Assembly: GCA_017979445.1 (NCBI GenBank)
Contig: CM030714.1
Span: 17,541,892 to 17,605,891, forward strand
DNA: 64,000 bases
Direction of reading: 5' to 3'
Source: Akebia trifoliata
Lineage: Eukaryota > Streptophyta > Magnoliopsida > Ranunculales > Lardizabalaceae
A model generated the notes under the pieces. That model was not told the DNA's origin, did no database searches, and worked only from the letters and a program-made list of their open reading frames with translations. Below, piece by piece: positions 1 through 11,340 of the stretch. The translations under genes were made by a program, and so were the position numbers. Positions within the stretch are counted from its first letter, which is position 1. The number at the start of each line of letters is the position of its first letter.

Positions 1-59
1 TTATATATTTAATTGGATGACCCAACCCTTCGTTTGATTTACATGTGAGTCTTTGATGA

Positions 60-1157
60 TGTCTAGAACAAAATATAATAGAAAATTTCTTGTAATTTTT
101 TCCTCTTATTTTTGTGATATTTTATAACAAATTGAAGTAAAGAAAGAAACTTGGATCTAGGTGGAGTATTTTCGCAGTGAGAACCGCAAGCTATAATTTA
201 AAAAAACTTAAGTCTTGCTTCCTCACCTACTAAATTTCTTCTAGTTTTCCCTCTTATTTGTGTGCTATGTTATAATAAATGAAGCAAAATTGAAGTACAG
301 AAAGAAGCTTCTAGGTAGAGTATTCTTATAATGTGAACCACAAAATATAATACAAAAACTTAGCTCTTGCTTCCTCACCTACCAAATTATTTGTAGTTTT
401 TCCCTCTTGTTTTTGTGGTATTTTATGACAAGCAGAGAAAATTCAAGCAAAGAAAGAAGCTTCGTCCTTGGTAGGGTATGTTCTTAGTGTGAACCACAAA
501 AAGTAATAGAAAAACTTAGCTCTTGTTTGCACACCTGCCAAGTTTCTTACACTTTTTCCATCTTATTTTTGTGGTATTTTATAACAAGTAGAGGAAATTG
601 AAATAAGAAAAGAAGTTACGGTCTTGGTAGAGTATTTTCATAGTGTGAACCTCAAAATATAATGAAAACTTAGCTCTTGCTTCCTCACCTACTAATTTTC
701 TTGTAGTTTTTTCCTTCTTATTTTAGTAGTATTTTATAACAAGAATAGTAAATTGAAGTAATGAAAGAATCTTTGATCTTGGTAGAGTATTTTTGTATTG
801 TGAACTAAAAGATATAAAAGAAAAACTTATCTCTTGTACCTGCATAATTTCTTGTAGTGTTTCCTTTTTATTTGTGTGGTGTTTTATAACAAGTATAGAA
901 AATTGAAGTAATGAAAAAAACTTCGATCTTAGTAGAGTATTTTCGGAGTGTGAACCACAAAATATAATAGAAAATTTTAGCTATTCTTCCTCATTTGCAA
1001 TTTTTCTTTTTTTAGTTTTTCTCTTTTCTTTTTTTTTTTTTTTGTTTTTTTGGTATTTTATAACAAGCAGAACAAAATTGAAGTATAATATTAAGCTCGA
1101 TCTTGGTAGAGTATTTTCATAATGTAAACCATAAGATATAATAAAAAAAACTTAGCT
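60..1157. repeat. Degenerate ~150-bp tandem array, about seven units
   Basis: A unit of roughly 145-160 bp recurs, marked by the phrase cttgcttcctcacctac or a variant near 212, 363, 509, 671, 828 and 970. Each unit then carries a T-rich 'tttcttgtagtttttcc' segment, 'ttttataacaag', 'gaaattgaag', 'tggtagagtattttc' and 'gtgaaccacaaaatata'. Units differ by many substitutions and small indels, so the array is old. It ends abruptly at ~1157, where the 3' internal DNA of a minus-strand Athila-like element begins. It occupies the place where that element's PPT and 3' LTR should be. No coding potential is visible. Confidence 0.8.
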
Positions 1158-2883
1158 TTTTGGAAGTAATACTTAGTATAGAGTCTCAACTCTTATTTCT
1201 CTATGATAAAACTTAGACTTAAATTGACCTTTAAGGTATAGTGATTCTAACTTAGAAATTCGATTTCCTAGAGTAAGTTTCAACCTTCTAACTAATCCGG
1301 AATAATTTGATCAATTAGGGTTTAACTTTAAATTTAGCATCTTGTCTAAGGTAGTGAGAAGTGTGGGTATTCACTTTAATACCTTTAAAAGGCTTTATCT
1401 GTAATATTCCAGTATACTCACATTTTTACACTTGATGACTTTTACCTTACTGAATCTCTAAATTTTTCTACTTTGAATCTTTTAAATCTTTCTTTCTTTT
1501 TCGCTTCGATGGATCTTTTTCTTTTCTTTCTCTTTTGTTTTTTATTTTATTTTTTTCTACTCTTTTTTCACTTTTGTTCTTAGAAAAGTAGGCAGTCCTC
1601 TTCAAGGTATCCAGTCTAATTCAATTGTCGTTGTTCAAGACATATTTAGCTAACTCTGATTTTCTTCTAATTAGCCAACAAAATGAACAAGGAAGTCAAA
1701 GTTCATCAAACCCAATTTTTCCTTTACTCTAGGTACAAAGAAGGTAAAAAAGTTCACTTAATTCAACCTAGATTTTTGGTAACCTTATTAGAAGTAACTA
1801 TAAACAAAAAATAACTTTACTCTAATTTTTTCTTAAAATAAACATGAATAAAGACTCCAGATCAAAGTTTTCAACTAAAGATTGATTTAGTACTTTTAAC
1901 TAAATGCTTAAAATACAAGTTAAGATCTAAACAAAATACAACAAAGTTGTTATCAAAATATTTTTTAAAATTTCAAATTTTTGTGATTTTTTTAATAGAA
2001 AATAGGTGGAATCCGACCCTATATCCCTAAACTTAAACATAATATTGTCTTCAATAGTTTAGTATGCACATGCAAATGCAAACTGAAATTGACAAAAAGA
2101 AATGAAACGGATTGGATAGCACCTGAAATTGATCCTACAATCTTGTGATATCAACACAGTATCCTCTGAAATAAGATAACACTCCACTCATCACTATTGC
2201 AGCGTCGATTGTATCTACCGTATTAATCGTGATCATGTTGTATGATGTCAAGGGCATCACAAAGAATACTATGCTCATAATCTAAGTAAATGATTCCTAA
2301 GCTATGTCGGATGAACACACACCAGTATTTTTAACCTACACTGTGTAAAATAGCACAAGACGAAATAACTACGAAAAAGAAAAAGATTTTTATAAATCCT
2401 AAATTGCTAAGATAAAGATCCTAAAAACAAAAATTAAAATAAAAGAAAAACTAATTACATAAGGTTTCGGATATGAAGGTAGCTATGAGTATCAATCAAC
2501 GTGATAAGGGATCAACTCATCACTTTTTAGCACGTAGAACTTGAGTGCATCAAGTATGCTGTCTCGATTTGTCTGTGACTATTTAAAGAGGGCCAGCAAA
2601 GGGGAAACCTATCGATAGGTAGACCATTCCTTTCCGCTAAGTGTTGTGCAACCCTAAACATATAAGACTAATTATGATTTTTCTTTTAGAACCTACCACT
2701 TTGATTCCGAACTAATAACTATTTCTGGTGAGGGAGATGGTCGAATTCTAGGCCTAACTGAAGTGAAAATTTGTTGTACTCATCCAAAAGTTCTAAAATA
2801 ACTAAAAAAGAAAACAAAAAATGGGTTGCCTCCTATAAGTGCTAAGTTTAACATCTTCAAATAGACAAAAACTCTGTTAATCT
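1158..2883 (-). mobile_element. 3' non-coding internal region of Athila-like element E1
   Basis: This block lies downstream, on the minus strand, of an integrase tail at 2884-3177. From 1158 to ~2240 it matches two other places in the window (4716-~5800 and in part 7240-~8015), with the same order of short conserved phrases and about 80-85% identity by eye. At ~2820 it contains gggttgcctccta, a phrase I associate with the 3' non-coding part of Athila-type Ty3/gypsy elements. No open frame of useful length is present. The matching PPT and LTR to the left are missing and the 150-bp array stands there instead. Confidence 0.65.
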
Positions 2884-3177
2884 TAATAAATAGGTTCATC
2901 GAGGAGAAGAACTTCCTCTGGTGGTATATACTTGAGACACGGTTTGAGACACTAGGCATTCACTTTGAAAGTGGATTCGTATATATGATTAAGGACTTCA
3001 ACAACACCATGGTGGTAAATTGTTTGGATAATATATGAACCAGTCCAATGAGACCTGAGTTTTCCTAAAAAAATGTAGAGTTTGTTGTTTTACAACAAAA
3101 CTCTTTGACCAGGCTTGAAATTTCATCGAAGAATGTGTTTATCATCATAAAATTATGTACGCTCTTTGTAACATTTA
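2884..3177 (-). pseudogene. Athila-type Ty3/gypsy integrase C-terminal remnant
   Basis: Read on the minus strand, one frame gives FKPGQRVLL, then after a stop NNKLYIFLGKLRSHWTGSY, IIQTIYHHGVVEVLN, STFKVNA and CLKPCLKYIPPEE. This is the standard C-terminal integrase module of Athila-group Ty3/gypsy retrotransposons (consensus style GQ-VLLYNSRL-LFPGKLRSRW-GPF). The family protein inserts cDNA into host DNA; this copy cannot, because at least three in-frame stops interrupt it and everything upstream is missing. The frame is cut at 3177/3178, exactly where another element's LTR begins, so it was split by a later insertion. The frame ends at 2884-2886 and non-coding 3' DNA follows. Confidence 0.82.
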
Positions 3178-4468
3178 TGATGTCATCGTCATCTCATCAG
3201 AAATTAATATATTTGTACTCTCCTTAGCTTATGGGTAAGTAAGGAATCAAACCTAAGAGAAAGGGGGGTGTAACCAAGTAAGCATATATGAAGTTATCTA
3301 AGTTACAATTTTAAAACTTATTTTGTATTTTTGTGAAACAAAATAAAGAGTAAATGGTGTTGGAAATTAAAGCAATGGAAAGGAAATTAAATTAAGGAAT
3401 AAGATAAATAAATCCATTAGTGATTAGAGTAACCTAGGATTAGCAAATAAAACTGTATTTAAATTTGTCCTTTTTGTACTCAACCTCAAGGGCTTGGTAT
3501 GAGCTCTTTAGGTTGCAAGATGTGATATGAAACTTGGAATAAAACTATAGTTACAACTCCTTCACTCACTAATGTGTGAAGTCCCTACCACCAAATATCA
3601 AGATTAAACATGTTCTATCTTGATATTATCTAAAGCATAAATCATCTAAGTTAAGCATATGAGGTATAGAGATTCATCTAAAGCTTTGATCCATTAGAGT
3701 TGGATAAAATCTTGAAGAAAATCCTATAAACAACATAAAGAACATAGAAGGATAAAAACATAAACACAGAAATAAAACTTTCTCTTCGGCTTCCTCATCT
3801 CAGTAGTGGAGGGAATCTAACCTATAGTCATTGTAAGGATACAAGAACAAGTAAGAGAAACAACATTTGTATTCATGTGAAAATTAATAAAAACTATCTC
3901 CTTTTTTGAAAAATTACAAAGGTTGCTGAAATAAAACCTAACTACAAAATAAAAAATTATAGAGAAAATACCAAGGACATAGGGGGAGAAGAGAGAAGGG
4001 ACAAGAACCAAAAGACTCATTCTTACTTGGGAAAAATAATCTATTTATAAACTAGTGGTGCTCTAAAAGTATCTAAAAATAGCCACCATCACTTTTGTGT
4101 ATAATCTCACGTACCAAGCATATTAGAATGAAATTAAGGTAGACTGCACCACATTGATCTAGAAGCCTCCAAATCTCCAGTTTTGCTTGGTTACTTGATT
4201 GGTATTTCTGATTGCAGTGTATTATTGATTGATTGATTTGTGTTTATTTAAATGCATTCATCATTGACCTGTACTATGAACACACACGATCAATTTTTTG
4301 ATAATTATATTTATTTATGCAATTAAGCCTAATTAACATGGTATAACATGAAGTGTGATAAATTGAGGTTTAATATACTTATTTATTTAATCTAATGAAA
4401 TAAGGATAGAAATCAAGATAAATGCTTAAGAAAAGTGAAGATAAATCAGTATTTTGAGATACTGATCA
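3178..4468 (-). mobile_element. LTR (1,291 bp) of Athila-like element E2, minus strand
   Basis: The segment starts TGATGTC and ends ACTGATCA, giving canonical TG...CA ends. It matches a second copy of identical length (24543-25833) end to end. On the minus strand it starts TGATCAGTA and carries a TATA-like TTATAAATAG at 4050-4041. Immediately to its right, 4469-4490 reads on the minus strand as AAGTTTGGGAATG, a polypurine tract. This LTR is therefore the 3' LTR of a minus-strand element whose body extends rightwards. It interrupts the E1 integrase. The other end of E2 is not seen, so a target-site duplication cannot be tested. Confidence 0.82.
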
Positions 4469-5805
4469 CATTCCCAAACTTATCTTTTTTTAGTCTTTTA
4501 GAAAATATCCGTGTCACTTTCTTAGGAATCTCGATTGCATTTAGTGAATGCAACAAGTTCTTAAACAGTTAGGTTACCCCTAGTGGACGAGTTTGACTCG
4601 TGAGGGTTTTGTAGAGAATATACCTACAAAATTCGAAGCAACTTTTGAAGTAATAATAGTTAAAATCAACAATTATACCTAAAAACACAAGTTTTTTTTT
4701 AAGATTTGTCAATCATTTGGAAGTAATACTTGGTATGAAGTCTTAATTCTTATTTCTCTATGAAAAAACTTCGACTTAAATTGACTTTTAAGATATAACG
4801 ATTCTAACATAAAAACTTTAGAGATTCAATTTCCTAGAGTGAGTTCAACCTTTTAACTATTTCGGAACACTTTGATCAACTTAGGGTTTAGTTCTAGATT
4901 TAGCATCATATCTAGAGTAGTGACAACTTTAATACTTCTAAGGGACTTTATTTATGATATTCCAACATACTAACATTTTTACATTTAATGACTTTCACCC
5001 TATTGAAACTCTAAACTTTTCAACTTTGATTCTTTTGAATATTCCTTTCTTTTTCGATCCGAGGGATCTTTTTATTTTTCTTTTTTTTTTCCTATTTTCT
5101 ACTCCTTTTTTCTAAGAAAAGCAAGCAGCAATTTTCAAGGTACACAGTCTAATTCAATGATTGTTGTTCAAGATATATTCAACCAAGTTTTATTTTTCTT
5201 TTAATCAGCCAACCAAATGATCAAGGAAGTCAAAGTTCATCCAACCCTGATTTTTTCCTTATACTCTAAATAGAAAGAAGGTAATAAGCTTACTCAATTC
5301 AACATAAACTCTTGGTAACCTTATTATAAGTAACTATAAGTAAAAGGTAACTTTGTTCTAACTTTCGTTTAAGAGAAACGCAAATAGAGATTCCAGATCA
5401 AAGCTTCCAACCAAATATTGATTTAGTATTTTTGACTAAGTGTTTAAGATACAAGATAAAATCTTGAACAAAATACAATAAAGTTATCAAAATATTTTTT
5501 TAAATTATTCAAAATTTTCAAATTTTTATGATTTTTGAATAGAAAATAAGTGGAAATCCGACACTTACACCCCCAAACGTAAACATAATATTATCTTCAA
5601 TATTTTAGCATGCACATGCAAATACAAAATTAAAATTGACAAAAGAAAATGAAGCAGGTTGGATAGCACCTAAAAATGATCCTTCAATCTTGTGATATTA
5701 CAATGTCTCTTGAAATGAGACAACATACTACTTATCACTGTCACAGTATCGATTGTATCTACCATATTAATCGTGATCAGTCTACAATAGCGTCTATTGC
5801 CTCAC
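4469..5805 (-). mobile_element. PPT and 3' internal region of element E2
   Basis: The first ~20 bases are the polypurine tract on the minus strand, next to the LTR. From 4540 to 4640 the block shares 'gcaacaag...ggttacccctagtg...gagtttgactcgtgagggttt' with 7230-7310, and from 4716 it parallels the block at 1158-2240. It stops matching near 5800, where a different LTR-like sequence begins, so E2 is truncated by a younger insertion or deletion. No open frame is supported. Confidence 0.7.
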
Positions 5806-7139
5806 CTAAATTTAATTGAATAAAGAAATTTTAGAAAACCTGGAGCGCATTAACGAATTAACTAGTAATTTGACTTCAATGAGATATTCTATTCAAGGTG
5901 AAGATGATGATGATAAAATAAAGAACAAAAGAAAACCTTGGCAAACAAAGATTGAATCATAAAGACAACGTTAATCCAAAGTATTTTTTATTTTAATCCA
6001 ATTCAAGTTTATATAACTAATTAAAAATAATTTTCGAGAAAGATTTATCTAAAATAAACTATTAAAATAAAAATTTAAAAAGACGATAAAAAAGTGTAGA
6101 TCAATTGGATCCACCTTCACAAGTTTTATCAGTGAATTCCGGTTCTCTATTTATCTTGATCCACTAAACAAAGTTAATGTTTATGGATCGAAAAATCAAG
6201 CAGTTATAATATAAACAAGATCAAAAGTATGCAATAAATTAAGTCGAGATTATTGATAAACATTAATTGTTCTTTATAAAGCATGGTTCTTTTGAACTAA
6301 TCAAAGAAGAAACCATAAAAACTTTGAGAAACATTCAATGTTTAACCTAATAATAAATATCTAACACTATCATAATAAAACTATGAAACGATTACAAGAA
6401 TAGTAAAATACTGACAAACCTAGCTCCAACTTCTTCAATCGATCTAACGGAGATTTAACCAACAATCGTCGCAAGAATAATAAAGTGCAAATAAAATAAA
6501 ATAAAAACATAGAGAAAAATAGTATAAATGAAAAAAAGGTATTATTTATTACTTTTTGATTTTAAAACTGGTAGAGCCTTCTTACAACTTTCATATAACT
6601 CTGAAAGAAAGAAAATATAAAAACTAAAACTAATTGTCTAAAATCTTGATGTTTAAACTTTTGGTCTAGTCTCCTATTTATATAGAAATCATATTAGGAT
6701 TTCTTATAGAAATTAGGGATTCAAAGACATTCTGTGTTTATAAAAAATACTAAAAACTAGTCTATTACTAATGGTGTTCAACTGCCAAGCTTCAGTACGA
6801 ATTTCGAGATATGACTTTCTTCGTTGATCGTAGTGCCACCGTTGACCATGGTTCCACGATAAAATTTGGCCCAAATGTCTTGAATTTTGGTGCACGATCT
6901 TGTTTTTTATCCTAGATCATAGTGGTAACTTTAGATTTTTCTAATTGACCTTGAAACTTTGTGAATATTTCTTGTTACACATAAATAACAATAACTAATT
7001 CCAAAATAAATTATTTAATGAAAATCAATGATAAATATGAACTAATCATGTATTATGTCTAATGAGGGGATTTAATGTGTAATTATCTGCAAAGTTCATG
7101 TAATAAGGGCTCTAGAAATTACTTTTTAGATCTTGATCA
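5806..7139 (-). mobile_element. Probable LTR of Athila-like element E3, minus strand
   Basis: The right edge is clear: it ends TTGATCA at 7139 and is followed by cacacccttaaacg, which on the minus strand is a polypurine tract of the same type as E2's. A minus-strand TATA-like CTATATAAATAG lies at about 6684-6673. The left edge is only approximate, set where similarity of the preceding block to 1158-2240 ends. No second copy exists in the window, so length and terminal TG are unconfirmed. A 60-codon frame inside (6713-6895) has no recognisable features. Confidence 0.55.
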
Positions 7140-8020
7140 CACCCTTAAACGTAGATTTTACTAGTCCCAAGTAAAAATAATAAAAAAAATTAAAATACAA
7201 ATCACTTTCGTAAGTTAAACGACTGCATTTAGCAGATGCAACAAGCCTTTAAACCCCAGGTTACCCTAGTGCATGAGTTTGACTCATGAGGGTTTGCAAA
7301 AAATATACCCACAAAATTCTAATATTTAAAAAATATTAAAATCAAAATCAAAGTATGTAAGGCAAACATAATGATATTTCACAAATCATTCACAGGTCCA
7401 TATGTTTGAGCAAAGTTCTAATTTAAATTCCTCACTTTGAAAATTTTCAAGAATAACTTGAGTGCTTATGCAATTTTTTTGATATTCTTTTTTAAAAGTA
7501 ACATCATTTTAGGAACAAGATTTCATTTCCTAACTACTAAGAATGGTCAATTCGTCCCCAGTTCTAACTCGAAACTAAGCATCTTATTTAGGATTGTGAG
7601 AGTTGTGGATGTTCACTTTAATATCTCTAAGGGGTTTTATTTGTGATATTCCAACTTACTCACATTTTTACCATTAATGGCTTTCATCTTACTAAATTAT
7701 TTGGTCTCATTGGACTCTTTTCATTTTGTACATTTTTTTCAACTCAAGTATCCTTATTTTTATTTGATTTTTTTCACATTTTTTTGCCTTTTCTTTTTAA
7801 CTTTTCACACATCACCATTTTTTTGGTGTTTTTTTTTTTTTCAAAATGTAGGTAGCCTTTTTTAAGATACCTAGTCTAATCCTATGGTTGCTTTCCAAGT
7901 CATACTATATCAAATTCTATTTTTCTTCTAACCAACCAATCAAAAGACAAGGAAGTCATAGCTCACTAGATTCGATTTCTCCTAACACTCTAGATAGAGA
8001 AGAGGGTCAACTCTTGTTCC
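7140..8020 (-). mobile_element. PPT and 3' internal region of element E3, truncated
   Basis: After the PPT (7140-7160), this is a third, more diverged copy of the non-coding block seen at 1158-2240 and 4469-5805. Examples are the 'gcaacaagcc...gagtttgactcatgagggttt' phrase near 7227-7295 and 'ttcactttaatatctctaa' near 7613. Similarity stops around 8015, just before a LINE-derived sequence. The T-rich open frames on the plus strand here (7437-7865) are low-complexity and judged non-coding. Confidence 0.62.
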
Positions 8021-8026
8021 ATAAAG

Positions 8027-8596
8027 TTATATTTTTTTATCAATCAGAAGTCTTGTGAATTTTTCAAAGTAATCTTTTGATTTTCTTGAAGAGGAGCAAA
8101 TAACAGAATTTTCTTTCGTTTTTAACGTGCCATTACAACCCCAACTCTGAATCAAACTCATACTTTCAACATTAGACGTCTTAATCCCTTCACACTTAAC
8201 ATACGCATCAGCCATAATAATCCTGTTTAGCTGTTGCACATTTAACTCTTTGTCATCAAATACTCGGTGATTACTCTCTCGCCAAATATGATAAATTGTG
8301 GAGCAAAACATTAAGCTAAGTATATTATAATACTAATGATTACTAATGTATGCAACTTCCTCTTCAAACATTCCCATTGTTTCTTTTTCAATCGCAGCCC
8401 ACTCCAACACCTTAATCCAGCACTCCCCACTATATTTGCATTTGAAAATAAAATATTCATTTTCCTCCGCAACATTTCGGCATAAAAAAATAACAAAGCT
8501 CGATCGATCTACCCGTCGCTTCAAGAATGAACACGATTTAGTGAAACTCTGAGGATCGGTCGACCCAAAAAAACTTGATTGACATACTATCTCCAC
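8027..8596 (-). pseudogene. LINE (non-LTR retrotransposon) C-terminal zinc-binding remnant
   Basis: Two adjoining minus-strand frames resemble the C-terminal zf-RVT region and tail of plant L1-type LINE ORF2. The upstream part (8596-8333) contains FLCRNVAEENEYFIFKC followed by ECWIKVLEWA, matching the family's C-x-x-x-x-E-x-x-x-H/Y-L-F-F-x-C-x-x-x-x-x-x-W spacing. After a frameshift and stop, the downstream part (8311-8027) gives STIYHIWRESNHRVFDDKE, the conserved 'YHIWRERN-R-F' block. The intact family protein is an endonuclease/reverse transcriptase. Here only the last ~180 residues survive, split over two frames, and no poly-A tail is evident at the 3' end (8027). Confidence 0.75.
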
Positions 8597-8700
8597 CGAC
8601 CAACCTACTACCCTAACAAATCTCGGGTTTGGTCATTCAACCTATTTTGATCACCCGATACTATTATGAAAATCCCATTCAGTACAATTTTTAGCACAAT
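8597..8700. other. Short unassigned junction
   Basis: About 100 bp between the LINE remnant and the partial long LTR. I see nothing recognisable. Confidence 0.4.
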
Positions 8701-10628
8701 GTTTCTCGACCAACATGTATACTTTTCAACACCTTTTTTCATTCAAAACATAAGTCATATGTAATTTTTGTTTTTAAATTATTTAATGAAAATAAAGGAA
8801 TATCCCCCATTTGGATTTAATAAAAATGATTTAAAATTTTAAAATTTAAAGAATCAAAATTTAATTTTTGGGTTCAAGAGAAAAATACAAATTTCAACAT
8901 TTTTTTTTTCAAATTTTCAATTTCCGTTTTCTAAATTTTTCTTCAAATTAAGTTTCAAAAATTAAATGATGTAAAATCTCATAATTAAGACTTTAATTTT
9001 TAAAAACTCATTTTATGTTTTAATAACTTTGAAAAATTACATTTTTGAGACGTAGTCAAATTTTCATAACTTTAATAAGTTTCTATTTAATCGCATGTTT
9101 TGAGTATTTCTACTTAATCAAGACCATCATATGAAATTGGTTGATACCTTAAGATAAAAAAATAATTTAAAAATTGATGTATTTTAAAAATTGCTGGGAT
9201 AGTACCTCTAGCCTTATGTAGTGACATAGTCACATTATGCATGATAGATAGATATATGTACGGATATATATGTTCTCACACCACGTGAGATATGATTGAT
9301 AGATTGATGGTTTGACAGATGGATGTAACTGGAGGACACTAACATATCCTTGTTTGCATTTTTAAGATAAAAAAATTATTTGTATATATATACACAAATA
9401 CAAACAAAACTATACCTTTTTTTTTATTAAAAGGTTATAGTAAATCTATAAAGAGTGATGTATTACAATATTCTTGAAAACAAGATAACACTTGATGTTT
9501 TATTCTCTTCGACAGTATAGATACCTATGAGAATAATATAACTTGTGAGATCTAGAAATGTTTCTTCTTTCTTGGGGAATAATTTTGTGTAAAGACAATC
9601 TTTATATCAAGTAGAGATAGTCAAAGTTCACATTGTACTGCCTTTAGATAGGCTTAGATGCTTGGAGTTTTATCTTGGGTTAGTTAGTGATCATAGAAAG
9701 TTTATAGTTGTCAAACAAATTATTAATATAATTGGTTCAAATTTTTGAATCTTAGTTAATGGCCAGTCTGAGCTAGGATCACCAAAATGTAGTAATAGCG
9801 ACCAGCCACAAAATCAGACGAAAATGGAGGGGTTCCACATTGAAATTTTTTTGAAATATCGATGGCCATGCTGAGGATTTTGTATCAATGTGGTCCTCAA
9901 CATTCTTATCGGTTACACAATTGTGTTTGTATTATATATATCTTTATTATATATTGATAGATAGATATTTATACTATGAAAGTATTTTAGAACTGATAAC
10001 GATTATATTTGATAGAACTGATAGATTGATATTTATCTGAATTACTTTACTATTTTTGTTTAGTCCTTATTCGAATGTTATATTATATTAAAACCTATAT
10101 AATTTAAATTTCAGTATGATTATACATTGCATGGTGTAACTAGTTGTTAGAACGATAGAATTCTTACTAGGTAACTTTTGTTACTTACCTTACCACTCAC
10201 CATTTTAGATATTTTGACTATTGAGGAGTCAATTTATGAGAAGTCGCACAAGGAGGTCATTAAGACTGAGTATATTGATGAGAAGTTGCCTCCATCAATT
10301 TGGGTAGTTCGTAGATTTTAGTAGTTGATTATGTTTTAGTTTGCGAAATTATGTCAAGGCATTGTGTATCATTTTTTTTAATATCAGTTACAATTTTAAG
10401 TTGGATTTGGAGATATTAATTTATGTTATTATGAGATTGAGGATTATGAATTATAATAAGAATTGATTTTTAGCTTTCGCAAACTCTTATTTATTAATTT
10501 TAGTTATTATTCTATTACGTTACAACTATTAAACATGATTTATTATCTATTATTATATGTCATTATAGGATGGGTTAGATTATCATGCCTTAAGATCTAA
10601 CAGAGGAATTTTTAGGGTTGAGGTTGGT
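8701..10628 (+). mobile_element. Partial long Ty3/gypsy LTR related to the solo LTR at 15.5 kb
   Basis: The block runs collinear with 16840-18750 of the solo LTR. Shared landmarks are 'gatcaaaatttaatttttggg' (8867), 'gggatagtacctctagccttatg' (9187), 'aaagagtgatgtattacaata' (9450), 'agtatagatacctatgagaa' (9515), 'atggccagtctgagc' (9759) and a closing 'gatctaacagagg'. Identity looks near 70-75%, so it is an old copy. Its first ~1.2 kb is missing and a LINE remnant stands at that edge. The right edge fades near 10628 without the terminal GGCGTGACA, so both ends are eroded. Confidence 0.72.
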
Positions 10629-11098
10629 TTCTTGGAAAGAGATTTATAAATACGGAATAAAAGTCATTGCCAATGATTGAGCCCATGGACCCAACATTGA
10701 GTTCATTGTCCTGGTATATTAGAGGCCACATTTTCAAATTAAAATCTGCAAAGGAAGATTTTTGACCCATTTGACTAGAGCTTTTTTCTCCTCTTCTACA
10801 AATTTGGATACATAATTTTCTTGGATAGGCATCCACAACACATTTTAGAAAAGTAGATTTCAATAGCCAAATCTCATCACTATCGTGCAATTGGCATTAG
10901 AGATTATTTTTTAAAAATTTCACCTCAGCAACATTCCTTTGGAGATTGATTGTTTTTCATCAATGATCTTGCTTTAGGGGGCTATTGATTCATCAATTTC
11001 ACTTCAACATTCCTTTGGTGTTGATTGGTTTTCATCAATGATCGTGTTTTTAAAAGCTATTCATTTCGACAAACTCATTTTTATTGTTTACCACCATC
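10629..11098. other. Unassigned DNA with a local ~78-bp direct duplication
   Basis: From about 10918 to 11070 a segment is present twice: 'caacattcctttggagattgattg...ttttcatcaatgatc' at ~10930 and 'caacattcctttggtgttgattgg' plus the same tail at ~11004. A minus-strand frame of 92 codons (10890-10612) covers the left part but resembles no family I know. The region lies upstream of a copia PPT, so it may be decayed copia internal DNA; that is inference only. Confidence 0.4.
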
Positions 11099-11110
11099 AG
11101 TTTGAGGGGG
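11099..11110 (+). other. Ty1/copia-type polypurine tract
   Basis: AGTTTGAGGGGG lies directly before an LTR-like segment. The form 'CA-CTTGAGGGGG' just before the 3' LTR is typical of plant Ty1/copia elements, where it primes plus-strand DNA synthesis. Confidence 0.6.
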
Positions 11111-11340
11111 TATTAAAGTAATAGGATATGATGTATTGTGATACAACAATCAGATCTCAATAAAGTAGGAGATTAGTATCTTGATTCTATTTAGAATTAG
11201 ATTTACTTGGGATCTATGAGTTAGAATTTCTTATGCTCATTATATAAACCCCACTTTGGGATTTTGTATTTGATCAATTAAGTAATCAAATCTTTGATTT
11301 TTCACAAATAAATGCTTGCTTCGCTTTTGTTGCTTCGACA
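11111..11340 (+). mobile_element. Short Ty1/copia LTR
   Basis: The ~230-bp segment begins TATTAAAGTAATAGG directly after the PPT, so the expected TG start is mutated to TA. It carries a TATA box, TATATAAA, at 11241-11248 and ends TTCGACA. The layout of PPT, AT-rich U3, TATA box in the second half and short R/U5 fits plant copia LTRs. No matching second LTR or TSD was found. The sequence just after it (11344-11355, TGGTATATTGAT) partly resembles a tRNA-Met PBS. Confidence 0.55.

Noticed and set aside
7437..7865. Phe-rich plus-strand frames
   Set aside because: T-rich low-complexity sequence in a block that is non-coding in two other copies.
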